Shown here one piece after another: positions 38,611-45,698 of a stretch of 64,000 bases of DNA. How positions within the stretch are numbered: the stretch's first letter is position 1; every line of letters starts with the position of its first letter. The stretch lies in assembly GCF_014649015.1 (NCBI RefSeq), contig NZ_BMSF01000009.1, forward strand, positions 62,001 to 126,000. The letters run 5' to 3'. Both the position numbers and the translations under genes were made by a program. The notes under the pieces are model-generated. The model had not been told where the DNA came from. It ran no database searches and was given only the letters and a program-made list of their open reading frames with translations. Origin of the DNA: Streptomyces narbonensis. Lineage in GTDB: Bacteria; Actinomycetota; Actinomycetes; Streptomycetales; Streptomycetaceae.

Positions 38611-39675
38611 TCACTTCACGGCCGCGAGCAGCGGCTCGATCTCGTCGATGGCGTACGGGATCGACAGGACGGTGTTGAAGGAGAACGCGGCGCCGATGTC
38701 CGGGTCCTGGTAGGGCACGAACAGGTCGCGCTTCTCCTGGTTGACCTTCAGCTTCTTGTAGAGCGGCTCGGCCTTGATGCGGTCGTTGGCCTCGGTGCTG
38801 GAGGTCACCCAGACCAGCCGGTCGACGTCGAGGATGTTCAGCTTCTCGGCGCTGAGTTCGGCGACGTTCCAGCCGGGCTTGGCCAGGCCGTCGATCTCGG
38901 GCTTCAGCTTGAAGCCGAGCTCGGAGAAGAAGATCGCCTTGGGGTCGGTCTTGGTGAAGGCAGAGTACTTTCCGGCCTCGAAGGAGTCGGCGACGGCCAG
39001 CGTCTTCGTCGCGAACTCGGGGTGCTTCTCGCGGACGGCCTTGAAGCGGGTGCCGATGTCGGCGATCAGCTTCTCGGTCTCGGCGTCCTTGCCGAGGGCC
39101 TTGCCGATCTGCCGGGTCATGACCTGCCACGGCGCCCCGTAGTCGGGGTGCTCCTTGGGCTGGGCGACGACCTTGGTGAACTTGGAGAGCGTGTCGTACT
39201 GCTCCTTCTTCATCCCCGAGTACTGGGCGATGACGAGGTCCGGCTTCAGCTGAGCGATCTTCTCGATGTTGTACTCGTCGCGCTCACCGACGATCACCGG
39301 CTTGACGGAGCCCCACTTGTCCTTCGTCCAGGGCCACTTTCCGTACGGCTGCTCCTTGAACCAGTCGACCGAGCCGGCCGGCTTGATGCCGAGCGCGAGC
39401 ACCGCGTCCTGGTCGGAGAGACCGAGGGTGACGATCGTCTTCGGCTCCTTGTCGATCGTCGTGCTGCCGTACTTGTGCGCGACGGTGACGGGGAACGCGG
39501 CGGGCTTGTCCGCTCCGCCGGACGAGGCCGGGGCGGAGGGCGAGGAGGACGACCCGGTTTTCTCCGTACCGCCCCCACAGGCGGCGAGCGCGAGGGCCGC
39601 CACCGCGAGGACGGCCACACGGGGAGCGGATCTGGCGAACCGCACGAGGGCGGTGGGACGTGCACCAGTTGACAC
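38611..39675 (-). CDS. Siderophore-binding lipoprotein of an ABC importer
   Basis: A 354-residue FecB/FepB-type substrate-binding protein. The signal peptide ends in the lipobox VAALALAAC|GGG, so it is anchored to the outer face of the membrane by the cysteine. A Ser/Ala/Pro linker follows. The periplasmic-binding fold shows TIDKEPKTIVTLGLSDQDAV, LKPDLVIAQYSG and FNTVLSIPYAIDEIEPLL. GTG 39675 follows AAAGGA with a six-base spacer and is preferred to GTG 39690. It should deliver the ferric siderophore to the FecCD permeases encoded at 17571-19765. It lies between the monooxygenase and NRPS genes on the same strand. Confidence 0.92.
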   Translation of the reverse strand: MSTGARPTALVRFARSAPRVAVLAVAALALAACGGGTEKTGSSSSPSAPASSGGADKPAAFPVTVAHKYGSTTIDKEPKTIVTLGLSDQDAVLALGIKPAGSVDWFKEQPYGKWPWTKDKWGSVKPVIVGERDEYNIEKIAQLKPDLVIAQYSGMKKEQYDTLSKFTKVVAQPKEHPDYGAPWQVMTRQIGKALGKDAETEKLIADIGTRFKAVREKHPEFATKTLAVADSFEAGKYSAFTKTDPKAIFFSELGFKLKPEIDGLAKPGWNVAELSAEKLNILDVDRLVWVTSSTEANDRIKAEPLYKKLKVNQEKRDLFVPYQDPDIGAAFSFNTVLSIPYAIDEIEPLLAAVK

Positions 39676-39803
39676 GGACTTTCCTTTCACGGGGATTCAC
39701 AGTGCTTGCCGCGCCCGCCGGGGCCGATGGCTCGGCCCGGCGGAGGCGCGGCGGGTGCCGCGTGGGGGGTCGGCGGAGAGGTACGAGAGGTGTGACGGAG
39801 GCC

Positions 39804-39869
39804 CTAGGGGGTGTCTTGCCGATCAGGTCGGATCAGGGAGCGGGGTCTGATCGGCAAGACACCCCCTAG
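39804..39869. mobile_element. Small MITE-like palindromic element (66 bp)
   Basis: Perfect 23-base inverted arms (39804-39826 and 39847-39869) start and end with CTAG and enclose 20 bases. The outer twelve bases CTAGGGGGTGTC are identical to the ends of the element at 53711-53889. The right-hand CTAG supplies the TAG stop codon of the monooxygenase gene. The size, terminal inverted repeats and shared ends suggest a miniature transposable element or a remnant of an IS inserted at CTAG. It may also end transcription. Confidence 0.65.
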
Positions 39870-41263
39870 CGGGCCGTGCCGACGCCGTCGACGACCGGGC
39901 GCCCCTCACCCACGGCCGGGGCCGTGGCGGGCGCGGGGACCGCCACCGGGGCGGAGGCAGCGGAGGCCTGGCGGTGGCCGACGACCGATTCGAGGATCTC
40001 CCCCACCCTGATCGCGGTGTTGGACAGCAGCGAGGACGTGATGCCGTGGGTGTGCTCCGTGCCGCCCTGGAGGTAGATGCCGCAGCGCAGTTCGGGGTCG
40101 GTGGCGACGCGGTAGTCGCGTTCGACGCGGATGCGGCCCTGCTCGTCGCGGTGGCACTTCCGGGCGACGTCACCGAGGAGGCCGAGGGGGTCCGCGGGGC
40201 TGTAGCCGGTGGCGAGCACGACCACGTCGGCGTCGAGGGTCGTCTCCTCGCCGCTGACCAGGGACCTGACGATGGCGCGGGCCCCGTCAGGGCCGTCCTC
40301 GACGCCGACGAGCCGGGAGATGTTGAGGAAGCGGAGGCGCTCGGTGCCGAGGACCTTCTCCTGGTACGACTGCCGGTACAGGTCGTCGATGAGGTCGATG
40401 TCCACCACGGAGTAGTTGGTGTTGCCGTGGTACTCCATCAGCTTGCGCTTGATGTCCTCGGGGGCGGTGAAGTACTCGTCGACCGCCTCGGGGTCGAAGA
40501 TGCGATTGGCGAAGGCGCTGTCGTCGGCGGGGCTGTAGCCGTAGCGGGAGAAGACGGCGCAGATCTCGGCGTCGGGGAAACGGCGGTGCAGATAGGCCAC
40601 GTTCTCCGCGGCGCTCTGCCCGGCGCCCACGACGACGAAGCGCTCGGGGGCGGTGCCCTCCAGCCCGTCCACCTTCGCCAGCAGGTCGGAGTTGTGCCAG
40701 ACGCGTTCGCTCCGCTCGATGCCCTCCGGCATGCGGGGGCGCAGTCCGGTGCCGAGGACGAGGTTGCGGGCGCGGTGCACGACGAGCTCGGTGCCGGCGC
40801 GGGCGGTGACCTCCAGGTACTCCACCACCCCGTCCTGGACGACGGGTTCGACGGCGATGATCTCGTGGCCGTACGAGACCATGTCGTCGACCTTCGCCGC
40901 CGCCCACTCGAAGTAGTCGTGGAACTCCACGCGCAGCGGGAAGAGGTTCTTGTGGTTGACGAAGTCGATCAGCCGGCCCTTGCTCTGCAGGTAGCAGAGG
41001 AAGCTGTACTCGCTGGCCGGGTTCCGCAGCGTCACGAGGTCCTTGAGGAAGGACACCTGCATGGTCGCGTCGTCGATCAGCATGCCGCGGTGCCAGCCGA
41101 AGGACGGCTGCCGCTCGAAGAAGTGCGCGGTCACCGCCTCCTCCCTGTCGACCTGTGCGTTGTGCTCGCTGAGCGCCAACGCCATGGCCACGTTGGACGG
41201 CCCGAAGCCGATTCCAATGAGGTCGTGGACCAGAGGTGTGTCGCCAGGAAGAACCTGAGACAT
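39866..41263 (-). CDS. L-ornithine N5-monooxygenase
   Basis: Flavin-dependent hydroxylase of 465 residues that makes N5-hydroxyornithine, the hydroxamate precursor of the siderophore. The FAD motif is GIGFGPSNVAMALALSEH, followed by FLKDLVTLRNPASEYSFLCY, the NADPH motif VVVGAGQSAAENVAYLHRRF, the VVLATGY motif and a C-terminal TEHTHGITSSLLS segment. All are diagnostic of the SidA/PvdA/CchB group. ATG 41263 follows GGGAG; a longer open frame upstream runs through the iron box and is rejected. It is the first gene of the minus-strand biosynthetic operon. Its TAG stop coincides with the end of the palindromic element. Confidence 0.94.
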   Translation of the reverse strand: MSQVLPGDTPLVHDLIGIGFGPSNVAMALALSEHNAQVDREEAVTAHFFERQPSFGWHRGMLIDDATMQVSFLKDLVTLRNPASEYSFLCYLQSKGRLIDFVNHKNLFPLRVEFHDYFEWAAAKVDDMVSYGHEIIAVEPVVQDGVVEYLEVTARAGTELVVHRARNLVLGTGLRPRMPEGIERSERVWHNSDLLAKVDGLEGTAPERFVVVGAGQSAAENVAYLHRRFPDAEICAVFSRYGYSPADDSAFANRIFDPEAVDEYFTAPEDIKRKLMEYHGNTNYSVVDIDLIDDLYRQSYQEKVLGTERLRFLNISRLVGVEDGPDGARAIVRSLVSGEETTLDADVVVLATGYSPADPLGLLGDVARKCHRDEQGRIRVERDYRVATDPELRCGIYLQGGTEHTHGITSSLLSNTAIRVGEILESVVGHRQASAASAPVAVPAPATAPAVGEGRPVVDGVGTAR

Positions 41264-41351
41264 GTCACTCCCATCGTGCGTGCCGCCTGTGGGGGGCGTG
41301 GAACGGGAACAGGCCATCGGGGCACACCGGAGACGGCGACCCGAGTCGAAC

Positions 41352-41370
41352 TTAGGTAAAGCTAACCTGA
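41352..41370 (-). promoter_or_regulatory. Iron box of the monooxygenase-NRPS operon
   Basis: TTAGGTAAAGCTAACCTGA (plus-strand reading) matches the consensus at 15 of 19 positions. It lies 88 bases upstream of the monooxygenase start, a suitable place to block its promoter when iron is plentiful. Confidence 0.8.
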
Positions 41371-41455
41371 TCTGACGGTGCCTGTCGACGGGCAACTGCG
41401 AACGATGGTGAAGAAATGGCCCTGAACAGCCTTGAATCACGGCCCAGTTGTCATG

Positions 41456-41474
41456 TTAGGTAAGCCTTGCTTTA
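41456..41474 (+). promoter_or_regulatory. Iron box of the formyltransferase operon
   Basis: TTAGGTAAGCCTTGCTTTA matches the consensus at 13 of 19 positions, the weakest of the five boxes. It ends 37 bases before the formyltransferase start codon and likely overlaps its promoter. Confidence 0.7.
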
Positions 41475-41511
41475 CTGGCGTCGATCAATCGCTCTTCCGA
41501 GGAGGAAGCCC

Positions 41512-42459
41512 ATGCGGGTCGTCATGTTCGGTTATCAGACCTGGGGCCATCGGACCCTCCGAGCGCTCCTGGACTCCGAGCACGACGTGGTGTTGGTCGT
41601 GACGCACCCCAAGAGCGAGCACGCCTACGAGAAGATCTGGAGCGACTCGGTCGCCGATCTGGCGGCGGAGCACGGCGTCCCCGTCGTCATCCGCAACCGG
41701 CCCGACGACGAGGAGCTGTTCGAGCGCCTCAAGGAGGCGGATCCGGACATCATCGTGGCCAACAACTGGCGTACGTGGATCCCGCCGCGCATCTACACCC
41801 TGCCGCGCCACGGCACGCTCAACGTCCACGACTCGCTGCTGCCGAAGTACGCCGGATTCTCGCCCCTCATCTGGGCGTTGATCAACGGCGAGCCCGAAGT
41901 GGGCGTCACCGCACACATGATGGACGAGGTGCTCGACGCCGGCGACATCGTCCGGCAGGAGTCGGTGGCCGTGGAGCCGACCGACACGGCGACGGACCTC
42001 TTCCACAAGACGGTCGACCTCATCGCCCCGGTCACCATCGGCGCCCTCGACCTGATCGCCTCCGGGCAGACCGAGTTCACGCCACAGGACCGGTCCCAGG
42101 CCACCTTCTTCCACAAGCGGGCCGAGGAGGACATCCGGATCGACTGGAGCTGGCCCGCCGAGGTCCTGGAGCGCCTGGTACGCGCCCAGTCCGAACCGTA
42201 TCCGGCAGCCTTCACCTTCCATCGCGGCCGGCGCCTGGAGATCCTCTCCGCGGTCGTCTCCACGGGCCGATACGGCGGAACGCCCGGCCGGATCTTCTAC
42301 CGCGAGGGCGACGGCGTCGTCATCGTCGCCGGCGCGGACGCCCGCACGGGCCGCAACCACGGACTCGCCGTCACCCGCGTACGGACCGACGACGGCCGCG
42401 AGTTGGCGGCCTCCGAGTACTTCACCTCCATGGGCGGCTACCTCACCGGCCGCCCCTGA
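41512..42459 (+). CDS. Hydroxyornithine formyltransferase (Fmt-like, CchA-type)
   Basis: A 315-residue relative of methionyl-tRNA formyltransferase. The N-terminal transferase domain (residues 1-200) has MRVVMFGYQTWGHRTLRALL, the folate-binding and catalytic block LNVHDSLLPKYAGFSPLIWA with its Asn-His pair, and GVTAHMMDEVLDAGDIVRQE with the catalytic Asp. The C-terminal OB-like domain (about 205-310) includes IRIDWSWPAE and VVIVAGADARTGRNHGLAV. In coelichelin-type loci this enzyme formylates N5-hydroxyornithine. The iron box, GAGGAGGAAG Shine-Dalgarno and divergent monooxygenase all support the same role. Its C-terminal domain is duplicated in the MarR fusion encoded at 43408. Confidence 0.92.
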   Translation: MRVVMFGYQTWGHRTLRALLDSEHDVVLVVTHPKSEHAYEKIWSDSVADLAAEHGVPVVIRNRPDDEELFERLKEADPDIIVANNWRTWIPPRIYTLPRHGTLNVHDSLLPKYAGFSPLIWALINGEPEVGVTAHMMDEVLDAGDIVRQESVAVEPTDTATDLFHKTVDLIAPVTIGALDLIASGQTEFTPQDRSQATFFHKRAEEDIRIDWSWPAEVLERLVRAQSEPYPAAFTFHRGRRLEILSAVVSTGRYGGTPGRIFYREGDGVVIVAGADARTGRNHGLAVTRVRTDDGRELAASEYFTSMGGYLTGRP

Positions 42460-42490
42460 CCCCTGTCCCCCGACCACGAGGACCCCTTCC

Positions 42491-43321
42491 ATGCGTACCG
42501 CACGGCCTCGGCACTACCTCATGTGCCGGCCCACCCACTTCGACGTGGTCTACTCCATCAACCCCTGGATGGACCCGGCGAAGCCCGTCGACACCCAACT
42601 GGCCATCACCCAGTGGGAGAAGCTGCGCGAGGTCTACCTGAGCCTCGGGCACACCGTCGACACGATCGACCCCCTCCCCGGCCTCCCCGACATGGTCTTC
42701 GCCGCCAACGGCGCCACCGTGATCGACGGCCGCGCGCTCGTCGCGAGGTTCCGCGACGCCGAGCGCATCGCGGAGGGCCCCGCCTACCACGACTGGCTGC
42801 GCGACAACGGATTCCCGGATCTCCGCACCGCCAACGTCGTCAACGAGGGCGAGGGCGACTACCTGTTGGCCGGCGAGTGGCTGCTCGCCGGTACGGGCTT
42901 CCGCAGCGACCCGCGCTCCCACGACGAGGCGCAGGAGTTCTTCGGCCGCCCCGTCATCGGGCTGACGCTCGTGGACCCGGACTACTACCACCTCGACACC
43001 GCACTCACGGTGCTCGACGAGCAGACGATCGCGTACTACCCGGCGGCCTTCTCACCGGGCAGCCTCGCCGTGCTCCGGCGCCTGTTCCCGGACGCCGTCA
43101 TCGCCACGGCCGAGGACGCGGCCGTCTTCGGACTCAACGCGACCTCGGACGGCCACAACGTCGTCCTGCCGCACAACGCCACAGGCCTGACCGAGCAGTT
43201 GCGCGATCGGGGCTTCCACCCCATCGGCGTGGACCTCTCGGAACTCCTCAAGGCGGGCGGCAGCGTCAAGTGCTGCACCCTGGAACTGCGCCCTGCCGCG
43301 CCAAGCCACGGCCCGGCATAG
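42491..43321 (+). CDS. Dimethylargininase/arginine deiminase-like amidinohydrolase
   Basis: A 276-residue pentein-fold enzyme of the DDAH type. Visible features are MCRPTHFDVVYSINPWMDP, FAANGATVIDGRALVARFR, GEGDYLLAGEWLLAG, DPDYYHLDTALTVLDEQTI (catalytic His region) and the C-terminal nucleophile SVKCCTLEL. DDAH turns methylated arginines into citrulline; relatives act on arginine or ornithine-related substrates. The ATG follows GAGGA, 31 bases after the formyltransferase stop, so both should be made under iron limitation. A role in precursor supply for the ornithine-rich peptide is plausible but inferred. A strong hairpin follows. Confidence 0.85.
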   Translation: MRTARPRHYLMCRPTHFDVVYSINPWMDPAKPVDTQLAITQWEKLREVYLSLGHTVDTIDPLPGLPDMVFAANGATVIDGRALVARFRDAERIAEGPAYHDWLRDNGFPDLRTANVVNEGEGDYLLAGEWLLAGTGFRSDPRSHDEAQEFFGRPVIGLTLVDPDYYHLDTALTVLDEQTIAYYPAAFSPGSLAVLRRLFPDAVIATAEDAAVFGLNATSDGHNVVLPHNATGLTEQLRDRGFHPIGVDLSELLKAGGSVKCCTLELRPAAPSHGPA

Positions 43322-43331
43322 CCCGGCATAA

Positions 43332-43371
43332 CCGCTGACGTGCCCCGGACGGTCCCGGGGTGCGTCAGCGG
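43332..43371 (+). terminator. Terminator-like hairpin after the amidinohydrolase gene
   Basis: CCGCTGACG and CGTCAGCGG form the base, and CCCCGG/CCGGGG extends the stem around a short loop, with a TG/TG mismatch. It sits just before the iron box of the MarR-fusion gene and separates the two transcription units. Confidence 0.7.
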
Positions 43372-43373
43372 AC

Positions 43374-43392
43374 GAATATTAGGTTCACCTAA
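43374..43392 (+). promoter_or_regulatory. Iron box of the MarR-fusion gene
   Basis: GAATATTAGGTTCACCTAA matches the consensus at 14 of 19 positions, and TTAGGTTCACCTAA (43379-43392) matches 13 of the 14 right-hand bases. It ends 15 bases before the ATG, directly over the expected start of transcription. Confidence 0.8.
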
Positions 43393-43407
43393 CCCAAGGA
43401 TCACTCG

Positions 43408-44442
43408 ATGGAGCAGCCGGTCGTCTCGGGGACGGCACAGGACCCGGAAGGCGAGCGCTTCGCCTTCGTCGCCATCTCGAACGTACCGACCGACTGGGCA
43501 CGGGTCCTCGCGGCACTCTCCGATTCCGGACTGGCCCTCGGCAATCTCCCGAGCGAGCCCCCGGCCGCACCCCCCGCCGCCCCTCCCTCCACGACGCCGG
43601 CGACGCGCATGACACCGCCGAGCGTCCTCGACCTCCACGCCTACCTCCTCACGGCGATCGGCAAGGCCGCGCGCCGGCGCCTGACCGACCGACTGACCGC
43701 ACGCGGGCTCCGCCTCTGGCACCTCACCGTGATGGCACTGCTCGGCGACCTCGGCCCGCAGATGAAGACGGCCCTGGCCACCCGGCTCGACATGAACGCC
43801 AGCGACCTCGTGAAGATCGTCAACGACCTGGACCGGGCCGGGCACGTCGACTGCGTCCGCGACACCGTCGACCGGCGCCGCGTCGTCGTGAGGCTCACGG
43901 ACGAGGGCAGGTCCGCACTGGCCGAACTCAGCGCGGACATCGCGTCGGCGGACGACGACATCCTCGCCCCGCTCAGCCCGGCGGAACGCGAGCAACTGGG
44001 CTCCCTCTTACGTCGCGTCCACCGCCATCTCGAACCGGAACCGGCCGGAGTCGTCCACGAACGAACGACCGCCACCCGCCGCCCCCGTGAGCAGGGCCCC
44101 GACACGTCCCCGCGGACCCGTAACGTCGAGGACGGCCGGATCGACTGGTCGCTTCCGGCGGAGTCCATCGCGCCCTTCGTCGCTTCCCGGCGCGAGGCCT
44201 ACCCGGCCGCCTACACCCACCACCACGGCCGCCGACTGGAGATCCTCGCGGCCGAGGTCACCCGCCGCACCTACGCCGGGACACCCGGCCTCGTCCTCCA
44301 CACCGAGGACGAGGGCGTCGTCATCGTCGCCGGACCCGCCGCCCACACCGGCCGCAACCGCGCCCTCGCCCTGACCCGCGTCCGTACGGAGGAGGGCCGG
44401 GAGTGCGCGCCCGAGGAGTGCTTCGGCCCGGCGGACACCTGA
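43408..44442 (+). CDS. MarR regulator fused to a formyltransferase C-terminal domain
   Basis: A 344-residue protein with unusual architecture. Residues 1-66 are of unknown type (FAFVAISNVPTDWARVLAAL), ending in a Pro/Ala linker. Residues about 70-210 are a MarR winged helix: LHAYLLTAIGKAARRRLTDR, TALATRLDMNASDLVKIVND and RRRVVVRLTDEGRSALAEL. Residues about 238-340 match the C-terminal domain of the formyltransferase encoded at 41512, with about 58 of 99 positions identical in my hand alignment (for example YPAAYTHHHGRRLEIL and VVIVAGPAAHTGRN). The formyltransferase catalytic domain is absent. AAGGA precedes the ATG and an iron box overlaps the promoter. It is probably a cluster-specific regulator whose ligand-binding or docking domain was borrowed from the biosynthetic enzyme. 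Confidence 0.88.
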   Translation: MEQPVVSGTAQDPEGERFAFVAISNVPTDWARVLAALSDSGLALGNLPSEPPAAPPAAPPSTTPATRMTPPSVLDLHAYLLTAIGKAARRRLTDRLTARGLRLWHLTVMALLGDLGPQMKTALATRLDMNASDLVKIVNDLDRAGHVDCVRDTVDRRRVVVRLTDEGRSALAELSADIASADDDILAPLSPAEREQLGSLLRRVHRHLEPEPAGVVHERTTATRRPREQGPDTSPRTRNVEDGRIDWSLPAESIAPFVASRREAYPAAYTHHHGRRLEILAAEVTRRTYAGTPGLVLHTEDEGVVIVAGPAAHTGRNRALALTRVRTEEGRECAPEECFGPADT

Positions 44443-44502
44443 GGCGCACGGGGCCCGCGCGTCAACCCGGACGGCAGGAGTCCACCGGGAGAGTGTTCCT
44501 GT

Positions 44503-44532
44503 TTGCCACCAAGATCCGCCGCGCCCTACGCT
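44503..44532 (+). promoter_or_regulatory. Promoter of the HTH-ricin gene
   Basis: TTGCCA (44503-44508), an 18-base spacer and TACGCT (44527-44532) form a good vegetative-type promoter. The start point would fall near 44539, about 40 bases before the ATG. No iron box is present, so the siderophore regulon ends with the previous gene. Confidence 0.6.
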
Positions 44533-44579
44533 TCTGACCTGCTCGAACACCATTTGCCCCCCCTGCGAAGGGCGCCACC

Positions 44580-45641
44580 ATGGCTGCCGACCGGGCTGAC
44601 GACCAGGACCCGGCGCGCGCGCTGGGCAGGGCGCTGCGCGACCTCCAGCGACGCTCGGGACGCACACTGCGGGACCTTGAGACGAGCGTGCGCATCAGCG
44701 ACTCGTCTCTGTCCCGCTACTTCCTCGGCACCACCGTTCCCCCGTGGGCGACGGTGCGGGACCTGTGCGAGGCGCTGGGCGGCGACCCCTCCGAGTACCG
44801 GCTCCTGTGGCAGGCCGCCGACCGCGGCCAGCGCAAGCCGGTCCGGCGGCAGCGGGCCACGGACGGTGAACCGGCCCCCGGCGAACAGGGGCACGGCGAG
44901 CCGGCCCAAGGTGGACGTGCCCCGGGTGACCGGGTCCCGGGTGAACCGGTCCAGGGTGAACCGGTCCCGGGTGAACCGGTCCAGGGTGAACCGGTCCGGG
45001 AAGGACCGATCGTCAGCGGGAGCGAAGGCGCTCCGGTGCAGAGCGAACCGGCCCCGGCCGACCCGGTCCCGGCCGAGCCAACTCCCGGCGAAGCGCCCGT
45101 CACCGCGCCTCCAGCCGGGACCCGTCGGGGCAGCCGTACCGTCTGGGCCCTCGCCGGGGCCGTGATCGGCCTGATCATCGGGGCCCTGAGCACCGTGCTC
45201 GTGCAGCCGCATGCCCCTCCGTCCTCCGGCGGCGACGCCCCGCCCGGCACCCACGGCGTGCAGGGCGCGGCCGACTCCTCGAACAGTCCCAGGATCTTCG
45301 TGAGCCGCGCGACGGGTGCCTGCCTCGACGACAGTCTCGACCAGGGCACCCGGTCCTTCGCGTGCAACGGCATGTCGTACCAGCGCTGGACCGTCCGCAC
45401 GGCACCCGACGGCAGCGCCCAGCTCAGGAACCACGCGACGGGCGAGTGCCTCGACCACCTCCCCGGCGGACTGTCGACGACGCCCTGCGGCCAGGCCGCG
45501 TCGCAGCGGTGGACCGTCAGCGCACGGGACGACGTGGCCGTCGAGATCCGGAGCACCACCGCCCGCAGCTGTCTGGCCGACAGCGCGGGCGGTCTGCGGG
45601 TGGCGCCCTGCGACGGGACGACGCGTCAGAAGTGGGCCTGA
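44580..45641 (+). CDS. HTH (XRE-like) - transmembrane - ricin B lectin protein
   Basis: A 353-residue protein with a cytoplasmic helix-turn-helix (residues about 10-80: LGRALRDLQRRSGRTLRDLE, then ISDSSLSRYFLGTTVPPWAT), a long Pro/Glu/Gly-rich linker with GEPVQ/GEPVP repeats (about 95-180), one membrane span (VWALAGAVIGLIIGALSTVL, about 187-206) and an external ricin-type beta-trefoil (about 240-353) with QxW-like repeats YQRWTV, SQRWTV and RQKWA. The layout suggests a one-component sensor that binds carbohydrate outside the cell and DNA inside. The ATG follows AAGGG. Neither ligand nor DNA target is known. The next gene, on the opposite strand, encodes a secreted GH43-like enzyme. Confidence 0.85.
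   Translation: MAADRADDQDPARALGRALRDLQRRSGRTLRDLETSVRISDSSLSRYFLGTTVPPWATVRDLCEALGGDPSEYRLLWQAADRGQRKPVRRQRATDGEPAPGEQGHGEPAQGGRAPGDRVPGEPVQGEPVPGEPVQGEPVREGPIVSGSEGAPVQSEPAPADPVPAEPTPGEAPVTAPPAGTRRGSRTVWALAGAVIGLIIGALSTVLVQPHAPPSSGGDAPPGTHGVQGAADSSNSPRIFVSRATGACLDDSLDQGTRSFACNGMSYQRWTVRTAPDGSAQLRNHATGECLDHLPGGLSTTPCGQAASQRWTVSARDDVAVEIRSTTARSCLADSAGGLRVAPCDGTTRQKWA
44938..44999 (+). repeat. 15-bp tandem repeat in the linker of the HTH-ricin gene
   Basis: Four nearly identical 15-base units (GGTGAACCGGTCCAG and a variant with CCG at the end) encode alternating GEPVQ and GEPVP. Unit length is a multiple of three, so copy-number changes would alter linker length without shifting the frame. Confidence 0.85.
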
Positions 45642-45698
45642 GCCGGACGGTGGCAGCGACAGCGACAGCGACGGTCGCGGCACGGTCACGGGTCGGGG

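Noticed and set aside
39804..39869. Ordinary intrinsic terminator only
   Set aside because: The exact CTAG ends and the 12 bases shared with the 179-bp element at 53711 indicate a mobile origin, although it may also terminate transcription.
41264..41440. N-terminal extension of the monooxygenase to 41440
   Set aside because: It would read through the iron box and lacks family similarity; GGGAG before ATG 41263 gives a standard N-terminus.
43408..43608. Restricting the MarR fusion gene to a start at 43609
   Set aside because: No Shine-Dalgarno precedes that ATG, whereas the iron box and AAGGA fit ATG 43408.
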